In this document: one piece after another, positions 30,540-50,571 of the stretch
Position numbering within the stretch: position 1 is the first letter of the stretch
Layout: the number at the start of each line of letters is the position of its first letter
NCBI GenBank assembly: GCA_028583405.1
Contig: CM053260.1
Span: forward strand, 21,266,569-21,330,568
From: Pogonophryne albipinna
Lineage: Eukaryota > Chordata > Actinopteri > Perciformes > Artedidraconidae
Direction of reading: 5' to 3'
DNA length: 64,000 nt
The notes under the pieces: generated by a model
Database searches by the model: none
What the model saw: the letters and a program-made list of their open reading frames with translations, nothing else
What the model was told of the DNA's origin: nothing
Program-made: the position numbers and the translations under genes

Positions 30540-31215
30540 TTGATATTATTAAACATTCTGTGAGGCTGATCTTATAACATGTTGATGTTCAGCTGGTATA
30601 ATATTCATCATGGTCTGTAGTTTAGTTTTGTGTTTAATCATGCTAACATGTGCATATAGAAGGACGCTCGGAGACAGTAGGCCTCCCACAAGGCTTACGG
30701 TGCATTCAAATGCTCCTTGAAAGGTTCAATCTCCCTAATTCCTCCCAGACTAAATATGTCTGATCTACGTGGTGTGTTCAAGGACTGTGAAACAAGTTGT
30801 CTTTGTTGAGGCAACGTTTAGTCACTTTTCCAAGTTAGAAACCACTCTTTTCTGATCGGATCCCCCTCCAAAATCGAATGTGATCTTACTTGGCACATGC
30901 TTAATCATCTCACCAAGTTTCGATCCAGTCGTTCTTCTCTCAATCCTGCAGAGAAAAAAATAAAACGGACTATACATAACCTCCTTAGCAGACGTTATTA
31001 GCACTAAAAACCATAGTACCGATGTGGCTTATGGGAATGTCATTCGCACTGTAGGTATTTTTCTCCTAAACCAAATATTGGACACGGTTTTGATCTAATG
31101 ATGACGTTAGATGAAATGTCAATCATTACAATTTATCCTAAGGGGGATATTAATGTCTGAACCAAATGTTATGGCAGTCCATCGAAGTTTGTTAGAACAA
31201 TGTCAACCTGTCACT
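30540..31215 (+). repeat. Decayed dispersed fish repeat (TTAGCACTAAA family)
   Basis: The words 'ttattagcactaaaaacc', 'cttatgggaatgtcattcgc', 'gtaggtatttttctcctaaa', 'ccaaatattggacacgg', 'gatctaatgatgacgttaga' and 'ccaaatgttatggcagtcca' appear in the same order as a very common fish interspersed repeat I recall. A protein-like frame across 31111-31452 partly overlaps it and is not a gene. The left limit is approximate. Confidence 0.5.
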
Positions 31216-36727
<5,512 letters not shown>

Positions 36728-37349
36728 CCACATCCACACACACTCGTGGAGTTGTGTCAGTGTGACAGATAATATGTCCCCAAGAAACTACAGTATGCCT
36801 TTCAAGGAGTTACAAAAAGTCTCAAGTAAGTGAGATATAATGGAAAACATCTCACTCTCGCTGCAGAGAAATCCCCATAATAGGAGAGATGAGACACAAG
36901 TGTAGTTATATCAGCAACAACCGACTGAGGGCAAGCCAAGCCAGAGGCAATAAACTCTGACATGTCCAGTGTTATTGTGGCAGAAGGTGTCTGGCTGCAC
37001 TCCACCCAACCACTCCTTAGTCTGCGCTCTATCCCGACACCTCAGGTCAGTAACTTTGACTCGCTAACCACCCTCATTAGTATTCTAGAAAGCTCCGTGG
37101 CAGACATCCAGTTTCTGTGTGAGTATAACAAAGGCTGCTGGTGTAGTTGTACAGTAGGATTACTGCTTCTTCCAAATCGCTGTGATATGACTATACGGTG
37201 GAGCTCAAGGCTGAGGAGAATGGGGAATTGTATCTGCAATTAGATTCTCCCAGAACTGCTGCTCTAGTGTATATCCAAACATTTGTGTTTAAATTGAAGG
37301 GCTACTGTTTGGGCCTATGCCTCGGAGGGTGTGGAAACCACTGGTGGAT

Positions 37350-37440
37350 TGCAACTAAACACATGTACCGTATTTGAGTACAATTTGCTTGTACTTTACT
37401 TATATTTCCATTTTAAGAAATTCCAACATGGTTTTTATTT
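37350..37440. repeat. Fragment of a Tol2-like/hAT miniature element
   Basis: The words 'gtatttgagtacaatttgct', 'tgtactttacttatatttcc' and 'attttaagaaattcc' follow the pattern of the 'acttgagta / tgtactttactt' subterminal region of fish hAT elements. No target duplication was found. Confidence 0.35.
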
Positions 37441-38350
37441 GTCCACCTTTCATGAACTTTAGATACAAATTACTTTGAAGTTTGTACATGCAAAAAAATA
37501 TGTATACAGTGTGGTATTGTTAATTTGACTGAAAATGGACAAACATATTTCACCCCGTAGTGTTTTCAATACGCCTGTATCTCAAAAACTCTTGCTTCCC
37601 ATTTTCCTCAGTGCCTAGCAACTGTCTTCCACATTTGCTTTTCTACTTTGGTTGATCCACTGTACACCACACCAAGTCTTAAATGATGTAGACCTTTTTA
37701 ACAAAGACTGACTAACACAGTGTGTTTTTCATTTCATGGGAATGGTAGACATTAAGAGAGATAGAATAACATCAACTCAAAATAAAAGAAACCTCAGAAG
37801 GCTGTACAAATAGGAACTAATAGTTACACAGGAATACATTAAGGCAAAAAAAACATCAAGGCGGTAAGTCAGCTCAGTGGTAATAGGCAAAATGAATTAT
37901 CTAAAAGAAGACATACTTCAACAAAAGAAGATTACAATTATCAGATTTCAGGCCGTCACGACAGACCAAAGAAAACCCTGCTTCCAGTTGCTTGGGAGTT
38001 CTCTATTTTTAGACCTGGATAAAAAACATTTGTATGAAATAGCAAACAAATCCTTGAGAGAACTGTGACTTGATGTGATTTATTCATTAACACATTGCCA
38101 TAAGATTTGTTTGATTTGTGCAGTTTATAAAACCCAGCCATCCACTAGCCCCAATGCTTTTCTTTCATATTCAACATCAATTGCAGCCGCAAGGAGAAAT
38201 GAATGAATCTGCAGCTGTTTTAAAAAATTGTTTCCAGAAAATATACAAAGTACGTTCACGGCAGCAATTCATCTTTTGCATTAATCCTACACATGTTCCT
38301 TTTTAAATATGTCCTAAAACACTGTAGGCTTTTACAACCAAGCATATTCG

Positions 38351-38578
38351 TCAAACAAATAGCTTTTGGATAAATCTCCTGGTTAAACAACCTTGCCCCT
38401 GCAGTTTGACCAGCACTGTTATGCCTTGCTTATCCACTAATTCAGTGACTTGCCCTGCGGTGATGGGATTAAAAGAGATAAGCACTGGTGAATATTCCAC
38501 TGCTTCTGCAATGGAGGTCCCACATTCATCACCCAGTGAGACCAGTGAATAATACATGGGCTTGTCCAGTCCACACAC
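38351..38578 (-). other. Isolated 75-codon open frame, status unknown
   Basis: Minus-strand translation gives a continuous stretch with ordinary amino-acid composition (for example SLGDECGTSIAEAVEYSPV and PITAGQVTELVDKQ). It is less repetitive and more protein-like than neighbouring chance frames. I recognise no domain, and I see no strong acceptor upstream, donor downstream or partner exon. It could be a decayed exon, a conserved non-coding block or chance. Confidence 0.2.
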
Positions 38579-38766
38579 AGTAAAGCAAGGGCACTTGTGG
38601 TAAAAAAGTATCGCCCTTGTCTAACCAGTTGGGCCTCCCCAGGCTGATTCCGACAGGTCTATTTGGAACAGTCTTGTTTGACCTCTCCCTATGTCTTCCC
38701 TTGAAGCCATACGTGCAGCCGATCAATCACTTGATAATATACACACAACTCCCTGTTCATTCCTAT

Positions 38767-43126
<4,360 letters not shown>

Positions 43127-45049
43127 AACTAGAGAATGCAATTCCTGAAGAAATTGTTAGTGGGAATTATTTATGCTGAAAAGCTGACGCTAAACTGCTA
43201 TGCTGAAATGTAATGTATAAGAAGAAATTGAAGAATTTAGTTTGAAATGATACATGAACACTGGGGGCTTGAATGTGTGATGAGAGAAGAAAAGAAAGTA
43301 AAAAGGCTTGGAAAAGCAGCAGAATATTTCAACTGCAAACTTTTGAAGTAACTTAATGGCGAATGATCTGTCATCATGCCAACGGCATTTGATGACATCC
43401 CATATTACGCTTAGATGCGTTGATAGCTGCACCGTTACCAAACCTGTGAAGTTTTGGGCCGTTTGGAGCATTTTCACTGACATTTTGAGAAAACCGTGTT
43501 TCATGGCGAGCATTGTGTTGCCATGGCAACGGCATTTGAAGAAATCTCAAAACTGTTAGCACACGTGAAGTTTGAGCACTTTTTGAACATTTTCATAGGA
43601 GTTATAGTTATAGTTATATCATCTTTTATGGCGAGGGATGCGTTTCCATTGAAACGGCATATGATGAAACCCCATAATTAACGTAGAGCTGTTGAGGGCT
43701 GGACCGTTAACCATTATCTGAAGAGTGGTGCTGTTTTGACCCTTTTCATAGGCATTACAACAACATCGTGTTTTATGGCGAGGGATGCGTTTCCATGGCA
43801 ACAGCCTATGGTGAGATCTCAGATTTGACGTAAAGCTGTTGAGGCATGGACCGGTGATATACAAGCGAAGTTTGGGGGACGATCGGACCGTGTCCATTGG
43901 AGTTACAGCGACATCGTGTTTTATGGCGAGGGATGCGTTTCCATGGAAACGGCATATGATGACACCCCATAATTGACGTAGAGCTGTTGGGGCAGGACCA
44001 TTAACCATTATCTGAAATCTGCTGCTCTGAGCATGTCAGTTGGAGTTATGACATCATCGTGTTTCATGACACAGGTGTTTATATTTGAGCTAACAACGTG
44101 TCCAGCGATCAAAGGTTTCCATGGTGATCAGTAATCAGTGAGAGGAGAGCATTTTCATTGTTCTGAATGAGAGATAAACCTCTTACATGTGAACGTTTTG
44201 TGGAAGAACCGTAACAGATATCGGTGACATTTCAAAGCGTGAAGCATATCAAGGAACTTGAACATCTGAAGTGTACTTTTTGTGTACTTTCGGGTTAATA
44301 ATGTGGCCTTTTTGGTAACTAAAAGTGTGCGGCTGCTGTGGTGGGGAATGATGAGGCTGAACTTACAATGGGGTTTAATGGAGACATGTTGAACGTTTTT
44401 GTCACTTCAGGCCCTCAAGAGGCATTTTGTTTAATTATTTTGCTTAATTTTTTTTTTTTTCAAGCTACGAGATGTTTTCCTACGTTTCTCATGAAAAATT
44501 ATGTCTCAGGAATGTAGGGTTTGGGAATTATGGCAGGTTTAAAAGAAAATATGAAGGCAAAATTAAATCTGTCCTCCACTCTGTGACATCACGCACTCTA
44601 AAATCTGAAGAAGGCCTCTTTACCAAGGTCTGAACAATGTTTAATATCTCTAAAAGTACGAATCAGATTTAAAAGTTGTGTTACACGAATAATGTCAGAC
44701 AGATGTGTAACATTTTAAAGTTGGAATGAGGTTTCTGAGTGAAAGTATGAAGGAGCAGTTAGCAGTTGAAATTGCATGAAGATTGTTCAAGTCTGAAGAG
44801 TTTCTCCATTGACTTCCATGTTAAAAATGTGATGAATTATGGGATGTATCTCTGGAATTATGAAAGTTGTGAATAAGAAAAGTAATAGCCATCGATTCCC
44901 GACCGAGCTGAACGTTTTGATGTTTGAGCGGAGTTTCTGCGATGTGGAATGTGGGAGAAGAAGAGGTGCAAAATAACCCGGCAGAATAATAAAGAATTTT
45001 GTGCGTAGCATAACAGATAGTTGGAATGCTGTATCAGCATTCCCACTAA
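43127..45049 (+). mobile_element. Helentron-like non-autonomous repeat, copy 2
   Basis: Homologous over its length to 24415-26400, in the same orientation, with the same start word 'aactagagaatgcaattcct' and the same end 'gcattcccactaa'. The right-end hairpin is imperfect here ('ggaatgctgtatcagcattc'). The 39 bp repeat is present once. The CCATGG-type anchors sit at about 43374, 43521, 43646, 43793 and 43941, giving spacings of 147, 125, 147 and 148 bp, with unit order a-b-c-c-c. A short poly-T run at 44448-44460 and scattered indels show independent decay. There is no coding domain. Confidence 0.65.
43360..44010. repeat. Internal tandem array of about 147 bp units, copy 2
   Basis: The last three units share 'tatggcgagggatgcgtttc' followed by 'gacgta.agctgttg'. 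They are mutually closer than to the first two units, so this copy expanded unit c, whereas copy 1 repeated units a and b. Confidence 0.8.
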
Positions 45050-46536
45050 ATTACTCAAAGTTGTTGAAATGTCTCCCCCATCCAGTACATTGATAGCATC
45101 TTACAGGGCTATATGTCCTACTCTCTGTCTCTCCCCTTATAAAAGCACTTTTTGGACCAAAACACATCTTTGAAAAAAGACAGTGCTAAGAGAAGTTAGA
45201 GTATCAGTTTAAGTCTGAGTAAATGAATAAAGGTGAAGTGTCAGTTTAAGTCTAAGTGTTGAGTGAACCTGAAGTATCAGCTGAGGGAACGGCACTGAAA
45301 GGATTCTATGTTGACTAAGTTAAAGTAAAAAACTAAGACAGAATGTCAGTTAAAGTGGATTAAACTGAAAGTCAATTGAATGGTTACAACAATTGAAGTT
45401 ATTTGTGTATGATCAATGGAAGTTGTGGGACTTCAAAGAATGGAAGAAGTTTAGATTATGTTAAATGATGGAGACATTAGTGTTGTTTGAAATAGGAAGG
45501 AGTAAAGAGAGCAGATGAAGTGTAATGAGTGAAAGCAAATCAACACTAAATGAAATAAAGAGATGAAAGCAGTGGAACTCTGGGTTGACAAACAGGAAAA
45601 TAAAATGAAGCAGCAAGTTAATGATTTGGTTATTTGAAAGGACAATCTGTGATGCTAACATCATCAGACAGGTTTGGGTAATTATTTGTACAAGTCCATT
45701 AGTAAATTAATATTTATTAAGAGCACTAGCACTGCATGACAGGACGTTGAACACAAACATTTTATGGAAATCATTCTGTTCAACAAAAACAGTAATTAGT
45801 CTCATCTTGACAGTTTGAGTCTGCAGGTGCTCCCACATGTTGTAAATGTCAGAAGAGCCACCCGAGCCAAACTCCCAACTCGACTTTGATAGAAAGCTTA
45901 AATTGCAATGAATTATAAGCGGCCATCATCCCAAATGTTATTGTCTCATTATTGTTGACAGTTTGTGTGAAGAGCCTGAAATATAAAGTCAACATAATAA
46001 TAGAGATTTCAAATGAAACATTCAAGGTTGACATAATTGGAGGATGAAAGATGCATGTTTCCTGTAGCAACTATTAATATTTAATCTTACATTTCCCATT
46101 TGTATGGAGAGATTTAATAACACTTGCTTATTTGCTTGTGTTAAATTTGAATAATTCATGTATCTATTTAAGTGAGATTTTTTATGGTATATTACTGACA
46201 TGTTGACCACAAAACATAATAAATTAGGCCATGACATTTACATATTTTTTCTCTTGATTTCCCATTACCATCCAGGGTGGTGGTCATAAAGTATGCCCAA
46301 CCTGGTCTGACAGTAAGTGTAATTTGTGTGGGTTGGATGTTTGTTAATACTGTTCAGTTTTCCGCTATCATTAAGCCTTATTTATTGAAATACCAATTTA
46401 TATATACAAACTGCAGGAGCATGTTGACAAGGATTGGGGGTTATAGAATACAGTTCCACTAAGCAAGAGATTGGCATTTAAAGAAAAATACTGGATGCTT
46501 TGTGGGGAAAACATTGTAATAACTTGAGTAAATAAT
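45050..46536. other. No recognisable gene; AT-rich
   Basis: Purine-rich on the + strand at 45160-45640, with frequent 'aagt' words. Nothing was identified. Confidence 0.5.
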
Positions 46537-46584
46537 ATTACATTACATTGCATTTAGCTGACGCTTTTATCCAAAGCGACTTAC
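46537..46584 (-). repeat. SINE/L2 3' tail fragment
   Basis: The sequence 'gcatttagctgacgctttta' then 'tccaaagcgacttac' is the same tail module as at 7571, without a SINE body. Confidence 0.6.
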
Positions 46585-46823
46585 GTAAATAATACATTTA
46601 CACTTTCAATTATAATTGAACTGTGACAAGATAACTGTTGTTATTTTAAATAACATTACTGTCAGCACCTATTTATTATATAATTACACAGTTTCATTTT
46701 ACTTAGTTGATCACTTTATTGTTTTTATTAATTTTCTCAAGTTATCTGAACTCATTGACCTTCTCGCCTACATGACTTGAGGTGGGAAATTGGAGGTACA
46801 GATTTAGCTGAATATCCCTTACC

Positions 46824-47390
46824 GGTACCACTTTACAATAAGACTTCCCTTATAAAGGATTCATAAAGGGTTTATAATTAGGTTATTAATTAGGTTGTAA
46901 ACACTTTATTAATCATTAAGAACCATTTATAAACCAGTTCTAACATAGTTTTCATACATCAACACAGGCTCACTATTTGGCTTTATATTGGCTACCTAGC
47001 TTACTTCGTCTTCTTCATCAGCCAGCATCCTTGGTATCTGTTGTTCACTGAGTTGATTCCCCCCCATCCATCTTGATCTTTCTTGGCATCTCTTTATGAC
47101 CATTTATTTACGAGTTACTAACATTTATAGTTGCCAAAAGGGAGCCTTGTTGTAAAGTGTAAAACACATTCCCATTTATTAACGAGTTACTACCGTTTCT
47201 AATAAGGCTTAGCAGTACAGATAAATGTGGGCTCACTATTTGGCAAGCAACCGGTCACAGTTGCCCTGTTTCTCTCATGTCTTATAAAAGATTATTAAGG
47301 ATTTATAAAGTGTTAACAACCTAATTAATAAATTAATTACAAACTATTCGTAAACCCTTTATAAGGGTAGTCTTATTGTAAAGTGGTACC
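46824..47390. mobile_element. Terminal-inverted-repeat element, GGTACCACTTTACAATAAG ends
   Basis: The left end GGTACCACTTTACAATAAG at 46824 is mirrored at the right end by 'cttattgtaaagtggtacc' finishing at 47390; the complementarity continues into 'ac(t/a)(t/c)ccttataaa'. The outer inverted repeats exceed 30 bp. Internal words such as 'cgagttactaacatttatag' and 'cgagttactaccgtttctaa' recur. I see no clear target duplication, so the superfamily is unassigned. There is no transposase. Confidence 0.75.
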
Positions 47391-47577
47391 CAATTACCTG
47401 CTCCTATTCACTCATGACCCCCTTGTGGGAATAGACCGTTTCCCTTTAATAACTTAGACTGTGGCAGCCCGCCAGAGTCTATTGAAAATGTCTGCAACCC
47501 ACTAGGCTCATACCACTTGAGCCATGATTTGACAGTGTGACTTTTTTACAATGTCTTCACCAAACATAGTGAAAGCA

Positions 47578-47776
47578 TTAACATTACATGTTACTTGTTA
47601 GACGCTTTTATCCAAAGCAACTTACATACAATACTGTGGACAATCCCCACAGGAGCAATTTTTGAGGTGAAGTGTCTCAGGGACACAACGACATGCTGAC
47701 TGCAGTGGGGTTTGAACCTGCTGTGACCCCCAGATCCGAACACCTGCGGACAACCCACTACGCCACAGACCTCCCA
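47578..47776 (-). repeat. tRNA-derived SINE, minus strand
   Basis: On the minus strand an A-box-like 'ggcgtagtgggtt' (about 47753-47764) and a B box GGTTCAAACCC (47708-47718) lead to a body ending in 'gctttggataaaagcgtcta', the usual fish SINE/L2 tail. About 200 bp in all. The internal RNA polymerase III promoter boxes support the class. No terminal duplication was resolved. Confidence 0.7.
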
Positions 47777-48595
47777 TTAATTGTCATATAACAGCTAAAA
47801 TAAGTATATATTTTTTCCTGGTTAACTTTGTGTGTGTGGAGGGGGCGGAGTGGAGTGGGGGCAGTGCATTATATTTTTTTAAATGTAAATGACACAACTT
47901 TATACTTTTTTTTTTACCAGAAATTGATTAAAAAATGACAATGATCCTCATAAATCAAACCTATTTTAATTGTTCTTGTTAAGCACCAGATTGATGCATT
48001 TACTTTAATATGTATGGTATAAAATATATGAGAACATCCCGCGGCCCCACCCAAGGCTTCTGCCAACATGAATGTATGTGAATGGGGTTAAGATCAGGGG
48101 CGGACTGGCCATTGGGAATACCGGGAGTTTCCCCGGTTTTGCCTAAATCCTACCGGCCCACATTTGTAAGTGTTCCGGCCACTCCCTTTTTTTTTTTTTT
48201 GCTTACCTAAATCCTACCGGCCCACATTTGTAAGTGTTCCGGCCCAGCCCAGCCCAGCCCAGTGGGGTGTGGCCAGGGTTGGGTTGTAACGGAATACATG
48301 TAACGGCGTGTAATCAGAATACAAAAATCAAGTAACTGTATTCAGCTCGCGTTACATTTGAAAAACGAGTAATCTGATTACAGTTACTTTCGTAAAACCT
48401 GAAGTGAATACATTTTGGATTACTTATTGGAATTATTGGTGGAAAGATTTCCTCACAACATTTAATATTCATTACTAAAGGTACAGCCGAATCATCACAG
48501 CGCACAAAACCGCGCAGATGGACCAAAAAGGGGAGCGGGTCCGCTCAGTGAAACAATAACAACGTAACATGGAGGAACAAAAGTCTGCGTTTAAA

Positions 48596-48597
<2 letters not shown>

Positions 48598-48661
<64 letters not shown>

Positions 48662-48662
48662 T
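48598..48662. repeat. (TG)n microsatellite inside hAT copy B
   Basis: A pure GT/TG run within the extra 850 bp of the element. Confidence 0.97.
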
Positions 48663-49360
48663 TAAAACACATCAGCCACACCGCTCTTTAGCCTTTCTAA
48701 TGATTCTGAAGGTAAACACAGTGAAGGCGGTGCGTGAAAGGCGGTGCGTGAAAGGCACTGCGCGCTCCTCTTCTCAGAGGCTGAGTTAACCCTCCCGCTG
48801 CCTCCTGGTGCTGCAGAGATTTCATGAAGTGAAGGAGGTGTTCCTTCTATAAAACAGCTGTGGGCAGCAGATACTGTGAGAGTCACAGACATGAATACAT
48901 AGATCAAGGCAGACTGGTGCACACACTCTCCTGTTTTGCCAATCCGATGTTTAAACAAATATAGCTCTACACCCCTGGCCGAAATGTCCTTAAAATTAAG
49001 TCCGAGTTCGACATTTTAATTAATGTCCTGCCAACACTGGCAGGACAGAAGGCGACACGCCCTTTCTAAGCCATGTCCTCACATCCCAAGCTGCATCCCC
49101 AAAAAGTGTATTATGTTGTTACAACAGGGTTCAGGGGGAGTGGCTGTACCCGTAGGATAGAAAAGGGGGAAGTGATGTCTGACTCAGAGGTCGCACGGCT
49201 GTGGAGAAGAACGTGTTGCCCACATTCTGTTACTGAGTTTAGGCTAGTTAGCTAGCAGGTTTATTGTTTTGGGTGCAGTCACTTTTGCCTCCACTTGCTG
49301 TTCAAATAAATGTTGAAAGAAAAAGTTAATCTGTTTACAGTTCTGTTTTATATGGGTCTT

Positions 49361-49732
49361 GAAGAAGAAGAAGAAGAAGAAGAAGAAGAAGAAGAAGAAG
49401 AAGAAGAATTGGGAGGGATGAAACCCTCTTTAATGGTCACACATGCAGAGCACACAGCACACACAGTGAAATGTGTTCTCTGCTTTTAACCCATCCTAGA
49501 ACCAGGAGTCTAGTACTAGGAGCAGTGGGCAGCTATTGTACAGCGCCCGCGGAGCAATGGGAGTGAGGGGGGAAGGGGGATGTCTGGTGCCTTGCTCAAG
49601 GGCACCACGGCAGGAGGTGAAATGGGACCTCTCCAAGTAGAAGTCCACACTCCAAATAGGTGTGGTCGGGGACTTGAACCGGCGACCCTATGGCTCACAG
49701 TCCAAGCCCCTACTGACTGCCATAGATTTAGT
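49361..49732 (-). repeat. tRNA-derived SINE with (TTC)n tail, nested in hAT copy B
   Basis: On the minus strand the head at about 49732 reads 'tggcagtcagtaggggcttg' (A-box-like), followed by a B box GGTTCAAGTCCC (49669-49680). The body ends in a (TTC)n tail, seen as (GAA)16 on the + strand at 49361-49408. Copy A has contiguous hAT sequence at this place, which supports a later insertion accompanied by loss of a few bases. Confidence 0.75.
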
Positions 49733-50429
49733 CCCTAATTTTGCTCTCAAAATGGACCAGATTGATGCATTTAACTTCAACATTTAAAAAAAAATCTTCC
49801 CGGGGGAGCTTGCCCCCGGACCCCCCTAGAGGAGGTGAGGTCCACCACCTGCCCACACTCCCTGTTAAATTGTCTCACCCACATTGAGGATGCTTCCTAC
49901 GCCCATGTTTTATTCCATGTGTCAAGTCAGGCAAATTGGGTCAAAATGTTATTGCATCAATGATCTGTTAACATTAAAATCACTAAATATATGCCGTAAC
50001 TATTTTGCTCTAGGCAACTCAAGGGCTCAGGTAATGTGATTACTATATGAATAATTGTCCAAAATAACATAAAATGCATAGGGTTTTTTGTTAAGTAACA
50101 ATACTTTCGTCGCCGGCCGGCCGATACATGCCGCGCATTAAGTCTGTCAATTAATCCCCGGGCCACTTTCCCCCCCCCAGTCCGCCCCTGGTTAAGATAA
50201 AAGGGACACATGAAAAGAAGATGGATTCCTCCCAGATAAAATAATTGTCTGTCTCTAGTGATCCCACATGTTTATAATAACACACAGCCGCTTCAATCAG
50301 AGAGATTCCACTCTGCTTATAACTAGTCTGTATCCAGCTGTCAACATTGCCCGCTTTGGGTTTTTTATGGTATATCATATCGAGTGTATCCGTTGCCGTG
50401 AATAATTTGCCCATACGGCTATCAACTTT

Positions 50430-50555
50430 TTTCCTATTTCAGAAGAAAGGGATCTGATTGGCTGTGAGATCCGTGATCCTCTTCTGATTGGTTTCCGGGG
50501 CCCCGCTGTGCCCTCACTGACGTTTCTCGGTCTGCCCCGAGATAGACTGGAGAGA
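50430..50555 (+). promoter_or_regulatory. Candidate kbtbd8 promoter with two NF-Y sites
   Basis: Two CTGATTGG words (inverted CCAAT boxes, ATTGG at 50457-50461 and 50487-50491) lie 30 bp apart, followed by a CRE-like TGACGTTT (50518-50525) 31 bp before the start codon. There is no TATA box. Paired CCAAT boxes plus a CRE half-site without TATA fit a broadly expressed vertebrate promoter. The transcription start is not visible and the call is inference. Confidence 0.5.
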
Positions 50556-50571
50556 ATGGCTGCCAGTGGAG
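50556..50571 (+). CDS. kbtbd8: kbtbd8 coding exon 1
   Basis: Encodes MAASG plus one base. The donor is G|GTTAGC. At 16 coding bases it is too short for ordinary gene finders. It is inferred from phase match with exon 2 (G + AG gives GAG) and from the promoter position. Confidence 0.75.

Larger units (their letters stand above)
48095..50190 (-). mobile_element. hAT element copy B, enlarged and carrying nested insertions
   Basis: Termini CAGGGGCGGACTGG and CCAGTCCGCCCCTG are perfect inverted repeats, flanked by exact 8 bp duplications GTTAAGAT (48087-48094 and 50191-50198). It is inverted relative to copy A (8518-9254) and shares most of copy A's sequence. Extra material: a 39 bp duplication (48142-48180 and 48206-48244) around a poly-T run; about 850 bp (roughly 48260-49125) absent from copy A, with a (TG)n run and 'gtaacggaatacatgtaac' text typical of another fish hAT family; and a SINE with GAA tail (49361-49732). 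The right end lies 365 bp before the kbtbd8 start codon. Confidence 0.85.

Noticed and set aside
43619..44008. 129-codon minus-strand frame
   Set aside because: It is a translation through tandem c-type units of the dispersed repeat.
47701..47776. Possible tRNA gene on the minus strand
   Set aside because: A and B boxes are present, but no full cloverleaf or acceptor stem forms, and the body ends in a SINE/L2 tail.
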